Shown: piece by piece, positions 1 to 9,428 of the stretch
Position numbering within the stretch: the stretch's first letter is position 1
How the letters are laid out: each line of letters begins with the position of its first letter
Assembly: GCF_000312505.2 (NCBI RefSeq)
Contig: NZ_HG326224.1
Location: 186,001-250,000, forward strand
DNA: 64,000 nucleotides
DNA from: Fenollaria massiliensis
GTDB taxonomy: Bacteria; Bacillota; Clostridia; Tissierellales; Peptoniphilaceae
Reading direction: 5' to 3'
Notes under the pieces: model-generated
Database searches by the model: none
Told to the model about the DNA's origin: nothing
The model's input: only the letters and a program-made list of their open reading frames with translations
Position numbers and translations under genes: made by a program

Positions 1-1
1 T

Positions 2-430
2 TTTGATAAAAAAGCAATTAGTGATAAGTCACTATTAAGCGAAGATGAGATGAAAAAGTTTATCACTTACTATGCTCCAATCAATGTTAAGGATGAAAAA
101 GCGAATTATGAAGATTTAATTACTAAAGAATTTAGTGAAAGAGGCATTAAATTTAATAATGATAAGGTAAAAGTTATTTCTGTTTACTTAAATTCAAAAG
201 ACGAGATCGATGGCAATATACTCTTTATTGGCCACACTGGTTTAATGTATGAAAATCAAGGCAAGTACTATTTCTTAGAAAAATTAAGTTTTCAAGAACC
301 ATATCAGCTATTAAAATTTAACTCAAAAAAAGAAATTTACGACTACTTAATGAAAAAATATAATCAAGATATGGGTGAAGGAACTCATGAGGCTATAATT
401 ACAGAAAACGATAAGGTCTTCACATACTAA
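2..430 (+). CDS. DUF4300-like protein, C-terminal part
   Basis: The reading frame is open from the left edge, so the start codon lies outside the window and about 142 C-terminal residues are visible. The methionine at position 50 is internal and lacks a ribosome binding site. The fragment is soluble-looking, with alternating strands and an aromatic-rich core (GNILFIGHTG around position 215, then a KYYFLEKLSFQEPY stretch). From memory this resembles DUF4300 proteins, which are secreted or lipoprotein-type proteins of streptococci and anaerobic cocci without an assigned biochemical role. No signal peptide can be judged because the N-terminus is missing. A hairpin terminator follows the stop directly. 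The family call is moderate and the function unknown. Confidence 0.6.
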   Translation, partial: FDKKAISDKSLLSEDEMKKFITYYAPINVKDEKANYEDLITKEFSERGIKFNNDKVKVISVYLNSKDEIDGNILFIGHTGLMYENQGKYYFLEKLSFQEPYQLLKFNSKKEIYDYLMKKYNQDMGEGTHEAIITENDKVFTY

Positions 431-454
431 AAAAGACGGATTAGTCCGCCTTTT
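431..454 (+). terminator. Rho-independent terminator after the DUF4300-like gene
   Basis: An A4-GACGGA stem pairs with TCCGCC-T4 around a TTAG loop, with one A-C mismatch. It starts directly after the stop codon, and the T run serves as the release tract on the plus strand. Confidence 0.6.
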
Positions 455-479
455 CAAAATAAAATAAGTATTTACAATG

Positions 480-511
480 AAAAAGCTCTCAGAACATATG
501 TACTGAGAGCT
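480..511 (-). terminator. Rho-independent terminator of rpsD
   Basis: The perfect 9-bp inverted repeat AGCTCTCAG/CTGAGAGCT has a 10-nt loop and is followed by five T on the minus strand. It lies 6 bp after the rpsD stop codon. Confidence 0.8.
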
Positions 512-517
512 AATTTA

Positions 518-1111
518 TTAATGAGAATAATATTCTACTACGTAAACGTCTTCGATTTCTATTGGAATATCTTCTCTTTCTGGTAGTCTAGATAAAACTG
601 CTTCGAATTTATCAACATCTTTTTCAATGTAAGGATATGAGTTTCCAACAACTGTTTGGAAGTTTTCCTTGAACATTTCATTTGATCTTGATTTTTCTTT
701 TAAGCTGATCTTTTGTCCAACTTGTAATTGATAAGCTGGTTTGTCAACTCTCTTGCCATCAACAAGGATGTGTCCGTGAACAACCATTTGTCTTGCTTGT
801 CTGATTGATTGAGCAAATCCTGCTCTAAGAACAAATGCATCTAATCTTGTTTCTAGTAATTTGATAAGAGCGTGACCTGTTTGATCCTTAGATTTCTTAG
901 CCTTTAAGAATGCCTTCTTTAATTGAACTTCTGGCACTCCATAGTAAGCTCTTAATCTTTGTTTTTCTAGTAATTGAAGTCCGTAGTTAGATAATTTCTT
1001 ATCTGAACGTGCAGCTCCTTTTTTCATACCTTTTGTAGCTTTCGCTAATCCATAGACATTTAAGCCTAATCTTCTGACCGTTCTTACTCTTGGTCCGTTT
1101 AAACTTGACAT
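518..1111 (-). CDS. rpsD: 30S ribosomal protein S4
   Basis: S4 is a primary 16S rRNA-binding protein of the small subunit. The protein is 197 residues when started at MSSLNGPRV. That start has an AGAGGTG ribosome binding site 7 nt upstream and gives the usual family length; the frame is open 15 codons further upstream, but those codons overlap the leader. The S4 RNA-binding domain is visible in the middle (ETRLDAFVLRAGFA, then VVHGHILVDGKRV). The N-terminus has no cysteines, so this is the zinc-free (C-minus) type. The gene stands alone, not in the S13-S11-rpoA operon, and has its own promoter, leader hairpin and terminator. Confidence 0.97.
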   Translation of the reverse strand: MSSLNGPRVRTVRRLGLNVYGLAKATKGMKKGAARSDKKLSNYGLQLLEKQRLRAYYGVPEVQLKKAFLKAKKSKDQTGHALIKLLETRLDAFVLRAGFAQSIRQARQMVVHGHILVDGKRVDKPAYQLQVGQKISLKEKSRSNEMFKENFQTVVGNSYPYIEKDVDKFEAVLSRLPEREDIPIEIEDVYVVEYYSH

Positions 1112-1123
1112 TAAAACACCTCT

Positions 1124-1151
1124 AAAAATATATTTGCCGCGGTATATTTTT
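1124..1151 (-). promoter_or_regulatory. Leader hairpin upstream of rpsD
   Basis: AAAAATATA and TATATTTTT form a perfect 9-bp inverted repeat around a GC-rich loop in the 5' leader, ending just before the rpsD ribosome binding site. S4 autoregulates translation in other bacteria through leader structures. That this hairpin does so here is inference. Confidence 0.4.
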
Positions 1152-1160
1152 AACATTCAT

Positions 1161-1189
1161 AGTTTATCACAAATGTTTTAGCTTGTCAA
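1161..1189 (-). promoter_or_regulatory. Sigma-A promoter of rpsD
   Basis: On the minus strand, TTGACA (1184-1189) and TAAACT (1161-1166) are separated by exactly 17 bp. The predicted start gives a leader of roughly 40 nt before the rpsD ATG at 1111. Confidence 0.75.
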
Positions 1190-1227
1190 CCACTTTTTTA
1201 ATTTTTTATGTAAATATTCATATTTCA

Positions 1228-1256
1228 TTGAAAAAGTACAAATAATGATATATAAT
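1228..1256 (+). promoter_or_regulatory. Sigma-A promoter of the M3-like gene
   Basis: TTGAAA (1228-1233) and TATAAT (1251-1256) are 17 bp apart. Transcription would start near 1263, so the upstream ATG at 1245 is not usable and the start at 1287 is favoured. Confidence 0.75.
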
Positions 1257-1286
1257 TATTTATATCATATAAAAAGGATGAAAAAT

Positions 1287-2981
1287 ATGAAATTTGATGA
1301 AATTAAAAAACTTTATAAAAGAATAGATATAATTAGTGAAGCAAATCTAATTAATTTTTATGCCAATCGCCTCGCTAGAACTAAAAGTTTTGATGAAAAA
1401 AACTCTATAATCAGAGAGGTTGATATTATTAAAAGACGATACGATAGCTTTTATGAATACGTATTTATCAGGTTCGCACAGGATAGCAGCGATAAGTTTT
1501 TTAATGGTGAGTTCAAATACATTGAGGACAATGAAGATGAATTTAAAAAAGCATGCGTAAAATTTGCTCAAACCTTGCTTGATGACGATGACTTAGATAA
1601 ACTTAAGAAAAGATGGGGCAAATATTTCTTTGATAAGCTTGAAATAAAGCAAAACTTATATTATAAGGATGTAATCGGTTTAAACATAAATGAAAATAAG
1701 ATATTAAAAGAGATTAGCGATCGTAGAAACGCTATATCAATCCCTATTGATAATGAAATTGTTACTAGCAGAAACTTAATTACTCATCTTACATCACCAA
1801 ACAGAGAAAAAAGGAAAAAAGTTGCCCTTGCTATGAATAAAAATAATGTCAAAAGCAAAGACTTTTATGCGGAAAAGTATAGAGACCTTGTTGTTATTAG
1901 ACACAAGATAGCTAAAAGACTAGGTTTTGATGGCTATCTTGACTTTTCAGATAAAGACAGATGCAGGATTGATTACGACCATAACGATATTATTAATTTT
2001 AGAAATTCGATTAAAAAGCATCTTGCAAGTAATATGCATATAATTACGGATATACAAAAGAAAAAACTTGGCGTAGATAGTTTATATACTTATGATATGA
2101 GGGTCTACTTTAAAGAACACAATACAATCCCAATAAAAGATCCATATCTACTGTTAAAGAAAATATCTGAAAATTTAAAAAATGACAGTCCTTTCTTATC
2201 AAAGGTAATTGATAAAATGTTTGATGATAATTCACTTGATTTAAATCCGAGGAAGGACAAGGCAAAAATTACTTTTGCTTCTTATCTGCATAACTTTGAT
2301 ACTTCTTTTATATTTACTAATTATGAGGCTAATCACTCAGAATTCAATAAATTTATCACTTGCCTAAGCTATGCCCTTCTAAACTATCAAAGTTCTTATA
2401 ATGAAATTATAGAATATACAAGTCCTGAAGATGACATCATTCGTGCATATACAACAGCTTTTTCATTTATTGTGATGAATTTTATTGATGAACTTTTTCT
2501 TAATGACGCAAAGAAATATGCTACAGCTTATAAAATCAAAGTTTTATATGATATTCTCTTCTATTGCTTAATTAGTGAATTTGAAGAGAGCCTTTATCTT
2601 GATATAAAAACTGATATTGAAGAGAGATATGAAATATTTAGAAAACTTCATGCCGAGTACTTCCCTTTTATCTCGGTTGATAAAAATGAGTTTGATGTTG
2701 GTATGTGGTGGCTTAACTACAATAACTTGTTTAATACGCCAATGCTTTCAATTAACTATGCTATAGGCGATATTAGTGGACTTGATTTTTGTAATAATTT
2801 CTTAGATGACAAAAAAGATGCATTTAAAAAGATGAACACGCTTATGGATAACGCAAGCAAAGAAGACTTTTTGACAAGTATTAAACTAAGCGGACTTAAA
2901 AATCCATTCATTGATGATAATGTAAAGGATATCACAATTAAATATATAGAAAATTTAGCTAATGAATACAAAAAAATATAG
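1287..2981 (+). CDS. M3-family oligoendopeptidase-like protein without the zinc motif (pseudopeptidase)
   Basis: The protein has 564 residues from MKFDEIKKL, with AAAGG about 9 nt upstream. The fold matches the M3 oligoendopeptidases of the TIGR02289 type. An N-terminal KFDEI segment, a central YFKEHNTIP...DPYLLLKK stretch, SFIFTNY just before the metal site, and a C-terminal MWWLNYN...SINYAIGDI region all lie in the expected order. The HExGH helix is gone: aligned to the family, residues 358-362 read TCLSY where HEAGH is expected, and the downstream EIH region carrying the third ligand is also not conserved. The protein is therefore predicted to lack zinc-dependent peptidase activity. The frame is intact over its whole length with its own promoter and terminator, so it is a maintained gene. 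Its role is unknown. Confidence 0.75.
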   Translation: MKFDEIKKLYKRIDIISEANLINFYANRLARTKSFDEKNSIIREVDIIKRRYDSFYEYVFIRFAQDSSDKFFNGEFKYIEDNEDEFKKACVKFAQTLLDDDDLDKLKKRWGKYFFDKLEIKQNLYYKDVIGLNINENKILKEISDRRNAISIPIDNEIVTSRNLITHLTSPNREKRKKVALAMNKNNVKSKDFYAEKYRDLVVIRHKIAKRLGFDGYLDFSDKDRCRIDYDHNDIINFRNSIKKHLASNMHIITDIQKKKLGVDSLYTYDMRVYFKEHNTIPIKDPYLLLKKISENLKNDSPFLSKVIDKMFDDNSLDLNPRKDKAKITFASYLHNFDTSFIFTNYEANHSEFNKFITCLSYALLNYQSSYNEIIEYTSPEDDIIRAYTTAFSFIVMNFIDELFLNDAKKYATAYKIKVLYDILFYCLISEFEESLYLDIKTDIEERYEIFRKLHAEYFPFISVDKNEFDVGMWWLNYNNLFNTPMLSINYAIGDISGLDFCNNFLDDKKDAFKKMNTLMDNASKEDFLTSIKLSGLKNPFIDDNVKDITIKYIENLANEYKKI

Positions 2982-3007
2982 AGGCTCATACCTCTATATT
3001 TTTCTTT
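2975..3007. terminator. Bidirectional terminator between convergent genes
   Basis: AATATAGAGG/CCTCTATATT is a perfect 10-bp inverted repeat with a 6-nt loop, flanked by T-rich DNA on the plus side and an A7 run on the other side. It can end both the M3-like gene and the opposite aminotransferase gene. The M3-like stop codon lies inside the left arm. Confidence 0.8.
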
Positions 3008-3012
3008 TTATA

Positions 3013-4176
3013 TTAATTTAATGCTTTTATCTCTTCAATCGACTTCTTAAAACTATTTACTAAGAAATCAATAATCTCTCTTGGATAAGCCAGATTAATT
3101 CTAACTGATTTTTCATCTCCAAACATTGCCCCATCAGATAAGAATATCTTGTTCTTTACAAATATTTCATGCATTTTCTTCGGCTCGCATTTTAAATCTG
3201 ATAAATCGATCCAGATTAAATAAGTTCCTTCAGGCTTTTCAAATTTAATTTTATCTATCTTAGAAAATTCTTCAAAGACATAATTTATATTTCCTTCAAG
3301 ATACTTAATCATCTCTTTATACCAAGCTCTGCCCTCATTATACGCAGCCTTTAGTGCGCATAAACCAAAGGGATTAACCGCACCCATTAAAGATCTACTA
3401 GAAACATCGTTTATTTTTTCTCTAAGCTTGTCATCAGGTATTATTACATAAGCAGTATTAAGTCCCGCTATATTAAATGTTTTTGATGGTGCCATAAATG
3501 AAACTACTTTTTCATAATTTTTAAACACTCTCATCACAGGTGTATAATAATTGCCATTAAAAGTAAAATCTTGATGCATTTCATCGCTTATCACATATAA
3601 ATTATATTTATAAGCAATTTCAGAAATTTTTTCTAGTTCAGGCTTTGTCCATACCCTTCCAACTGGATTATGAGGATTACATAAAACTATAGCTTTTGCT
3701 TCTTTTGCTTTTTCTTCTAAATCTTTAAAGTCTATCTTATATTTACCGTCTTCAAAAATAAGCTTATTTTGAAGTATCTCCATATTTTTTAAATTTGAGA
3801 AATTAAAAAACGGTGGATATGCTGGTGTCTGAATGATTACTTTCTCGCCATCTTCAATTATACTTCTAATTACAAGATCTAGTCCTGGAACAGTTCCTGG
3901 CGAAAAAACGATCCAATCTTTCTTTATATCAAGTTCATGCATATCCTTTTGCCAATTGATTATGGCTTCATACACATCGTCGCTTGGAACAGTATAGCTA
4001 TAGAAGTCTCTGTCAGCTCTTTTTAAACAAGCAGCTTTAACTTCAGGAGCTGTTGCAAAATTCATATCAGCAATTGTAAATGGTATGACAGTTTCATCAT
4101 TACCTGCTTCGCGTGAAGTTTCATACTTGGCACACGACAAACCTCTTCTGTCGATTACTTCATCAAAATTAAACAT
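3013..4176 (-). CDS. MalY/PatB-type PLP aminotransferase (cystathionine beta-lyase family)
   Basis: This is a fold-type I PLP enzyme of 387 residues. The substrate-side asparagine motif CNPHNPVGRVW and the Schiff-base lysine K232 in APSKTFNIAGLN are present. A C-terminal DGAMFG...RINLAYPR segment carries the carboxylate-binding arginine. The N-terminal FDEVIDRRG and FTIADMNF motifs are typical of the PatB/MalY branch, whose members split C-S bonds (cystathionine or cysteine beta-lyase), rather than true transaminases. It lies 17 bp downstream of the YitT-family gene and is probably co-transcribed with it. Exact substrate preference cannot be read from sequence. Confidence 0.85.
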   Translation of the reverse strand: MFNFDEVIDRRGLSCAKYETSREAGNDETVIPFTIADMNFATAPEVKAACLKRADRDFYSYTVPSDDVYEAIINWQKDMHELDIKKDWIVFSPGTVPGLDLVIRSIIEDGEKVIIQTPAYPPFFNFSNLKNMEILQNKLIFEDGKYKIDFKDLEEKAKEAKAIVLCNPHNPVGRVWTKPELEKISEIAYKYNLYVISDEMHQDFTFNGNYYTPVMRVFKNYEKVVSFMAPSKTFNIAGLNTAYVIIPDDKLREKINDVSSRSLMGAVNPFGLCALKAAYNEGRAWYKEMIKYLEGNINYVFEEFSKIDKIKFEKPEGTYLIWIDLSDLKCEPKKMHEIFVKNKIFLSDGAMFGDEKSVRINLAYPREIIDFLVNSFKKSIEEIKALN

Positions 4177-4193
4177 AGTACCTCCAAAATTTA

Positions 4194-5042
4194 TTAGTCA
4201 GAAATATTCCTCCATCTAAAACCATAAACCTCACTTGCGTTCATAACAACCAAGAAAGAGTTAGGAGCGTTCTTTTCAATAAATCTTTTCAAAAGCAAAT
4301 AATCTCTTCTTGAGCAAACAGTCATAATAACAGTGCGCTCAATGCCTGTGTATGCGCCTACTGCTTTATAAAGATTTGCTGAGTGATTAAGCTCTTTAAC
4401 GATGTAGTCCTTAACTAAATCAGGTTTTTCAGTGTTTATGATGATATTTTTAGATGTATTCAAACCATCTATAGTAAAATCTATAATAAGTCCATTCATT
4501 ATAATGCCAAGTAAGGAGTATAGTCCTATCTTTAGTCCGAAAACTATACCTACAAACAATGTAATTACAAGGTCACATAAAAGTACACCCTTACCTAAAT
4601 CAAGTCCTGTGAACTTATTTATAATCTTTGATAAGATGTCTGTACCACCAATTGAAGCATATTGATTAAGTATAATTGCCATGCCTACAGCTGACACGAT
4701 AACCGCTATAATCATTTGAAGTAATAAATCATCGATTATAGGTCCATCTAGTGGAACAATTTTTTCTAAAATAAATATAATAAGTGATATGCCTAGTGAA
4801 GTAAGCACAGTTTTTACTCCAAACTTATTACCGATGAATAAAAATCCTAACGCGAATAAAACTATGTTTGTCGCAAATAAAACATAACTCATTGGTAAAT
4901 GTAATAAATACGATAAGACTATGGCAATGCCTGTTGCTCCTCCTATAGTCATATTAGTTGGAGTTAAAAAGAAATAAACGGCTATGGCAACCATAAAGGC
5001 TCCCAAAACTATTAATAAATTAGACTTTAATTTTGCGTTCAT
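4194..5042 (-). CDS. YitT family membrane protein with DUF2179 domain
   Basis: The protein has 282 residues. The N-terminal two thirds hold five to six hydrophobic helices with the YitT signature (PTNMTIGGATGIAIVL and, later, NQYASIGGTDILSKI). The last 80 or so residues form the soluble DUF2179 domain, with the VMTVCSRRDYLLLK segment. YitT proteins are integral membrane proteins, mostly of unknown transport role. The start has AGGAAGG 8 nt upstream. No separate promoter fits between the hairpin at 5074-5094 and the start, so expression by read-through from the gcv operon is likely. Confidence 0.85.
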   Translation of the reverse strand: MNAKLKSNLLIVLGAFMVAIAVYFFLTPTNMTIGGATGIAIVLSYLLHLPMSYVLFATNIVLFALGFLFIGNKFGVKTVLTSLGISLIIFILEKIVPLDGPIIDDLLLQMIIAVIVSAVGMAIILNQYASIGGTDILSKIINKFTGLDLGKGVLLCDLVITLFVGIVFGLKIGLYSLLGIIMNGLIIDFTIDGLNTSKNIIINTEKPDLVKDYIVKELNHSANLYKAVGAYTGIERTVIMTVCSRRDYLLLKRFIEKNAPNSFLVVMNASEVYGFRWRNISD

Positions 5043-5073
5043 ATTATACCTTCCTACAAAATTTTATGTATTA

Positions 5074-5094
5074 GGGGCACTTACACGTGCCCCC
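5074..5094 (-). terminator. Intercistronic hairpin / weak terminator after gcvPB
   Basis: GGGGCAC/GTGCCCC forms a strong 7-bp stem just downstream of gcvPB. The downstream minus-strand sequence is AT-rich but has no continuous T run. It may attenuate transcription into the YitT gene or protect the gcv message. Confidence 0.5.
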
Positions 5095-5106
5095 ATATAT
5101 TACTTA

Positions 5107-6573
5107 CTATTTTTCTTCTTTTGTATATGTTAAAACTGGTGTTCTAGCTGCCAATGTTTCATCTGGTCTAGATACCATTGTTGTTAATGGTGCATTTAGT
5201 AAGTCTTCTGGATTTTCTTTAGCTACTTTAGCAATATCGTTAAGAGCAGCTGCGTAAGCATCCAATGTTTCTTTACTTTCTGTTTCAGTAGGTTCAATCA
5301 TTAATGCTTCATGAACTATAAGTGGGAAGTATACTGTTGGTGGATGGAATCCTCTGTCGATTAGTCCCTTAGCAACATCTAGTGTTGTTACACCTGTTTC
5401 AGTATTCTTAAGTCCGCCTAAAACAAATTCATGCATACAAATTGTATCGTATGGAACATTGTAGTTTTCTTTTAATTGGCTTAATAGATAGTTTGCGTTT
5501 AAAACAGCGTTTGTTGATGCTTTTCTTAAACCATCTGAACCCATTGTTAAGATATAAGTGTAAGCTCTTACTAGGATAGCAAAGTGTCCGTAGAAGTCCT
5601 TAACCTTACCTATACTTTGTGGTCTGTCATAATCTAAGAAGTATTTATCACCGTTCTTAGCTATAACTGGCTTAGGTAAGAATGGAAGTAATTCTTTCTT
5701 ACAACCAACTGGTCCACCGCCTGGTCCTCCACCGCCGTGTGGTGTAGAGAATGTTTTGTGAACGTTGTAGTGAACAACGTCAAATCCCATGTCTCCAGGT
5801 CTTGAGTGACCCATAACTGCGTTCATGTTAGCGCCATCGTAGTACAATAGACCGCCTTTTCTATGAACTATCTCAGCTATCTTTTCAATATTTTTATCAA
5901 ATAAACCTAATGTGTTTGGATTTGTAAGCATTAGACCAGCAACTTCTTCAGTCATAGCTGCTTCTAGTGCTTCAAGATCAACTAAACCATTTTCATCTGA
6001 TTTAATTTCTATAGGAGTAAATCCGCCCATAGAGCAAGTTGCAGGGTTTGTACCATGAGCAGAGTCAGGAATAATCATCTTATTTCTGTTCATATCTCCT
6101 CTTGCTTCATGATATGCTCTAATTAGAAGAACGCCTGTTAGCTCACCGTGAGCACCAGCTGCTGGTTGAAGAGTTGCTCCGTCCATGCCTGAGATTTCAG
6201 CTAAATCGTTAGCAAGGTCATACATTAATTTTAAAGCGCCTTGTGTGCATCCGTCTCCTTGGTATGGATGAAGATCTCTAAAGCCTTCAAGTCCAGCCAT
6301 TTCTTCGTTTATCTTAGGGTTATACTTCATTGTACATGATCCTAATGGGTACATGCCAGTATCAAGTCCGTAGTTTTTCATTGAAAGATTTGTATAGTGT
6401 CTTACTACGTCAACCTCAGATAATTCAGGTAAATCAAGTTCTTCATTATTTAAATAATCACTTGGAATTACGCTATCTAATTTTAAATCATCAACGTCAA
6501 GATCTGGTAAATTGTATCCAGTTCTACCGGGTCTTGAAATTTCAAATATTATTTTGTCATATCTATCTAACAT
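5107..6573 (-). CDS. gcvPB: Glycine dehydrogenase (decarboxylating) subunit 2 (P protein, PLP subunit)
   Basis: This is the C-terminal half of the P protein of the glycine cleavage system, 488 residues, the normal length for a stand-alone GcvPB. It carries the PLP lysine K273 in [18 protein letters not shown], next to the glycine-rich loop. Upstream are the [15 protein letters not shown] and [12 protein letters not shown] segments that line the cofactor pocket. With GcvPA it decarboxylates glycine and passes the aminomethyl group to lipoyl-GcvH. It overlaps the end of gcvPA by 7 bp, which suggests translational coupling. Confidence 0.97.
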   Translation of the reverse strand: MLDRYDKIIFEISRPGRTGYNLPDLDVDDLKLDSVIPSDYLNNEELDLPELSEVDVVRHYTNLSMKNYGLDTGMYPLGSCTMKYNPKINEEMAGLEGFRDLHPYQGDGCTQGALKLMYDLANDLAEISGMDGATLQPAAGAHGELTGVLLIRAYHEARGDMNRNKMIIPDSAHGTNPATCSMGGFTPIEIKSDENGLVDLEALEAAMTEEVAGLMLTNPNTLGLFDKNIEKIAEIVHRKGGLLYYDGANMNAVMGHSRPGDMGFDVVHYNVHKTFSTPHGGGGPGGGPVGCKKELLPFLPKPVIAKNGDKYFLDYDRPQSIGKVKDFYGHFAILVRAYTYILTMGSDGLRKASTNAVLNANYLLSQLKENYNVPYDTICMHEFVLGGLKNTETGVTTLDVAKGLIDRGFHPPTVYFPLIVHEALMIEPTETESKETLDAYAAALNDIAKVAKENPEDLLNAPLTTMVSRPDETLAARTPVLTYTKEEK

Positions 6574-7919
6574 TCAACACCCTCCAATACCTTAACTAAT
6601 TTATCCATTTCTTCTTTTGTTCTCTTTTCAGTAACAGCAAGCATAAATGTGTTCTTGTATTCATCTCCGTAGAACCAAGAAAGCTTAAATGCATCCATGA
6701 AACCGTTAGCTTTAAGAGCTTCATTAATCTTATCTACACAAATATCGCTAGTAATAACGAATTCTTTGTAGAATGGTTTATTGTATAATAATTTAAATTT
6801 ACCAGATTTGCAAAGTTCTTTTTGTAGATAATGAGCTTTTTTAGCGCATTGCTCAGAAACTTCTCTTAAGCCCTTCTTGCCCATAAGCGCCATGTAAATT
6901 GTTGCGCAAAGTACGTTTAAGCCTTGGTTTGAGCAGATGTTTGAAGTAGCTTTATCTCTTCTGATATGTTGTTCTCTAGCTGTTAATGTTAGTACCCAAG
7001 ATCTCTTACCATTTCTATCTACTGTTTGACCAGCGATTCTGCCTGGTAATTTTCTCATAAACTTATCAGTTGATGAGATAAATCCTAAGTATGGTCCACC
7101 ATAAGATAGTGGTATACCAAATGGTTGAGCTTCACCAACAACGATGTCTGCGCCGTAGTCGCCAGGTCTTTGAAGTATACCTAGTGAGTTAGTGTCAACG
7201 TCAGCGATGAAGTATGTTTTCTTGTACTCATGAGTTAAGTCGCAAGCAGCCTTCATATCTTCGATAACACCGAAGAAGTTTGGATTTTGCATGATTACAC
7301 ATGCAGCATCATCACTTAGTTTATTCTTAAGATCATCTAAATCAGTAGCTCCGTCTTTGATATCAACTTCAACTACTTCTATGTTATGGCTGTGTGTATA
7401 TGTGTCTAAAACCATTCTAGCTGATGGGCTTAATGCTTTTGATACTATAACTTGTTTCTTACGAGTTGTATTGCAGCACATAAGAGCTGATTCAACAACG
7501 CCGTTAGAATTGTCATATAGTGAAGCATTTGTAATAGGTAGTCCTACTAAATTACTCATCATTGTTTGGAACTCAAATATCATTTGAAGAGTTCCTTGAG
7601 ATACTTCTGGTTGATATGGTGTATATGAAGTGTAGAATTCACTTCTTGAAGCTATAGCTCCAATTACTGAAGGAATGTAATGGTCATATGCTCCTGCTCC
7701 TAAGAAACAAACTTTCTTATTTGTTGAGCAGTTCATATCTGCAAGTTCAGTCATGATCTTTCTAACTTCTAATTCTGATTTGTGTTTAGGTAGGTTTAAT
7801 TCACCTTTAAATCTAACACTTTCAGGAATACAGTCAAATAAATCTTCTTCAGACTTTACACCTATCTTGTCAAGCATCTCTTTTATATTTTCGGGAGTTT
7901 GACTAAGATATGGATACAT
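6567..7919 (-). CDS. gcvPA: Glycine dehydrogenase (decarboxylating) subunit 1
   Basis: The protein has 450 residues and is the N-terminal half of the P protein in organisms with a split enzyme. It begins [16 protein letters not shown] and carries the family landmarks [29 protein letters not shown] and [18 protein letters not shown]. It has the aminotransferase fold but no catalytic lysine of its own and forms a heterotetramer with GcvPB. A single base separates it from gcvH, and it overlaps gcvPB by 7 bp, so the three are one transcript. Confidence 0.97.
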   Translation of the reverse strand: MYPYLSQTPENIKEMLDKIGVKSEEDLFDCIPESVRFKGELNLPKHKSELEVRKIMTELADMNCSTNKKVCFLGAGAYDHYIPSVIGAIASRSEFYTSYTPYQPEVSQGTLQMIFEFQTMMSNLVGLPITNASLYDNSNGVVESALMCCNTTRKKQVIVSKALSPSARMVLDTYTHSHNIEVVEVDIKDGATDLDDLKNKLSDDAACVIMQNPNFFGVIEDMKAACDLTHEYKKTYFIADVDTNSLGILQRPGDYGADIVVGEAQPFGIPLSYGGPYLGFISSTDKFMRKLPGRIAGQTVDRNGKRSWVLTLTAREQHIRRDKATSNICSNQGLNVLCATIYMALMGKKGLREVSEQCAKKAHYLQKELCKSGKFKLLYNKPFYKEFVITSDICVDKINEALKANGFMDAFKLSWFYGDEYKNTFMLAVTEKRTKEEMDKLVKVLEGVEC

Positions 7920-7920
7920 A

Positions 7921-8301
7921 TTAGTCCTCCTTAGCGAATTCAGCGTATTTTTCGTCGTCCATTAAATCGTCTAATTCAGATGGATCGCTCATTTCAATCT
8001 TGAATATCCAAGCATCATAAGGTCCTTCGTTGATTAGAGCTGGCTCATCATCAAGAGCTTCGTTAACTTCAACGATCTTTCCGCTAGCTGCTGTGAAAAC
8101 TTCTGAAGCCGCTTTAACAGATTCAACTGATGCTACTGCGTCGCCTTTTGAAAATTCATCATCAATTTCAGGTAGTTCAACATAAACTATGTCGCCTAAG
8201 TTGTGTTGTGCATAGTCAGCTAAACCAACAGTAGCAACGTTTCCGTCAACCTTAACCCATTCATGATCTTCTGTGTAAAGTAATCCTTTTTTAATTTCCA
8301 T
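7921..8301 (-). CDS. gcvH: Glycine cleavage system H protein
   Basis: A 126-residue lipoyl carrier protein with the typical opening (LLYTEDHEWVKVDGNVATVG). The lipoylation lysine is K63 in ASVESVKAASE. It shuttles the aminomethyl group from the P protein to GcvT and is reoxidised by a dihydrolipoyl dehydrogenase, which is not in this window. It sits 26 bp downstream of gcvT behind a good AGGAGG-type binding site. Confidence 0.97.
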   Translation of the reverse strand: MEIKKGLLYTEDHEWVKVDGNVATVGLADYAQHNLGDIVYVELPEIDDEFSKGDAVASVESVKAASEVFTAASGKIVEVNEALDDEPALINEGPYDAWIFKIEMSDPSELDDLMDDEKYAEFAKED

Positions 8302-8327
8302 AATAATTTCCTCCTGTGATTTTATAT

Positions 8328-9428
8328 TTATTTTTTAACTTCTTTTAAGAATTTTCTGCTAATTTGTTTAGCTTTTTGAGCTTTTCCTCTGATGATAACA
8401 TCAAATTCTGCGCCCATTTCCTTGTAAGATGCATCGATTAAAGCGTTACCGATCTTTTTACCAAGTGTTGGTGATAGATATCCAGTTGTAACGTAGCCAA
8501 TCTTCTTGCCATCTTTTTCAATTTCATATCCTTCTCTTGGTATAGCTTTGTCAATCATTTCAAAGCCAACAAGTATTCTCTTGTTATCAGCTTTGATCTT
8601 CTTAAGAGCTTCTTTACCAATAAAGTCAGCTTCTTGATCAAGTTTTACAAAGAAGTTTAATCCTCCTTCTACTGGTGAAACATCTTGTGATATTTCATGA
8701 CCGTATAATGGTAGCATTGCTTCGAATCTAAGTGTATCTCTACATCCTAGTCCGCATGGTTCGATTCCGAACTCTTCGCCAGCTTTTAATACTTCCTTGT
8801 AAAGATGTACTATTGAATCATTGTCAGTGTAAATTTCAAATCCGTCTTCGCCAGTATAACCTGTTCTTGAAATTAATACTTTTTTACCAGCTAGCTCAAA
8901 TCCATCAACAAAGTGGAAGAACTTTATTGTGTCTAAATCTACATCTGTTAATTTTTGTACAGCTTTTTGCGCAAGTGGTCCTTGAACAGCTATTTGAGAT
9001 GTTTGATCTGAAACGTTTTCAACCTTAACATCAAAGTTTTTAGCTTGTTTTGTAATCCATTCAAAGTCTTTTTCAACGTTTGCTGCGTTGATTACTAAGA
9101 AGAACTTTTCTTGGTTATATCTGTAAACTAGTAAGTCGTCTACAGCACCACCATTGTCGTAACACATAATGTTGTATTGTACTTGACCATCTTCAATAGC
9201 GTGTAAGTCATTAGTAATTAGATGATTTACAAAATCAAATGCATCCTTACCTGTAACCCAAACTTCACCCATGTGAGATACATCAAATACCCCAAGTTTT
9301 TGTCTTACGGCATTGTGTTCTTCGATTAAACCTGCGTATTGAACTGGTAGTAACCAGCCAGCATAATTTACGATTTTGCCACCTAGTCTTACGTGTTCAT
9401 CGTATAAAGCAGTTTTTTTGCCTTCCAT
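8328..9428 (-). CDS. gcvT: Aminomethyltransferase (T protein)
   Basis: The protein has 366 residues, full length for GcvT. It transfers the one-carbon unit from aminomethyl-lipoyl-GcvH to tetrahydrofolate, giving 5,10-methylene-THF and ammonia. The N-terminal folate-binding domain is seen in MGEVWVTGKDAFDFVNHLIT and SRTGYTGEDGFEIY, and the C-terminal barrel domain in VGFEM...GYVTTGYLSPTLGKKIG. It is the first gene of the operon, with AAGGAGG 7 nt before the ATG. An IS30 element lies about 270 bp upstream and does not disrupt the gene. Confidence 0.97.
   Translation of the reverse strand: MEGKKTALYDEHVRLGGKIVNYAGWLLPVQYAGLIEEHNAVRQKLGVFDVSHMGEVWVTGKDAFDFVNHLITNDLHAIEDGQVQYNIMCYDNGGAVDDLLVYRYNQEKFFLVINAANVEKDFEWITKQAKNFDVKVENVSDQTSQIAVQGPLAQKAVQKLTDVDLDTIKFFHFVDGFELAGKKVLISRTGYTGEDGFEIYTDNDSIVHLYKEVLKAGEEFGIEPCGLGCRDTLRFEAMLPLYGHEISQDVSPVEGGLNFFVKLDQEADFIGKEALKKIKADNKRILVGFEMIDKAIPREGYEIEKDGKKIGYVTTGYLSPTLGKKIGNALIDASYKEMGAEFDVIIRGKAQKAKQISRKFLKEVKK

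Noticed and set aside
484-511. SOS (LexA) box resembling GAAC-N4-GTTC
   Set aside because: The AGAACATATGTAC stretch lies in the loop and upper stem of the rpsD terminator, downstream of the gene, and one half site is imperfect.
1245-1286. N-terminal extension of the M3-like protein from the ATG at 1245
   Set aside because: The ATG overlaps the promoter -10 region and has no ribosome binding site; the start at 1287 has both family alignment and AAAGG.
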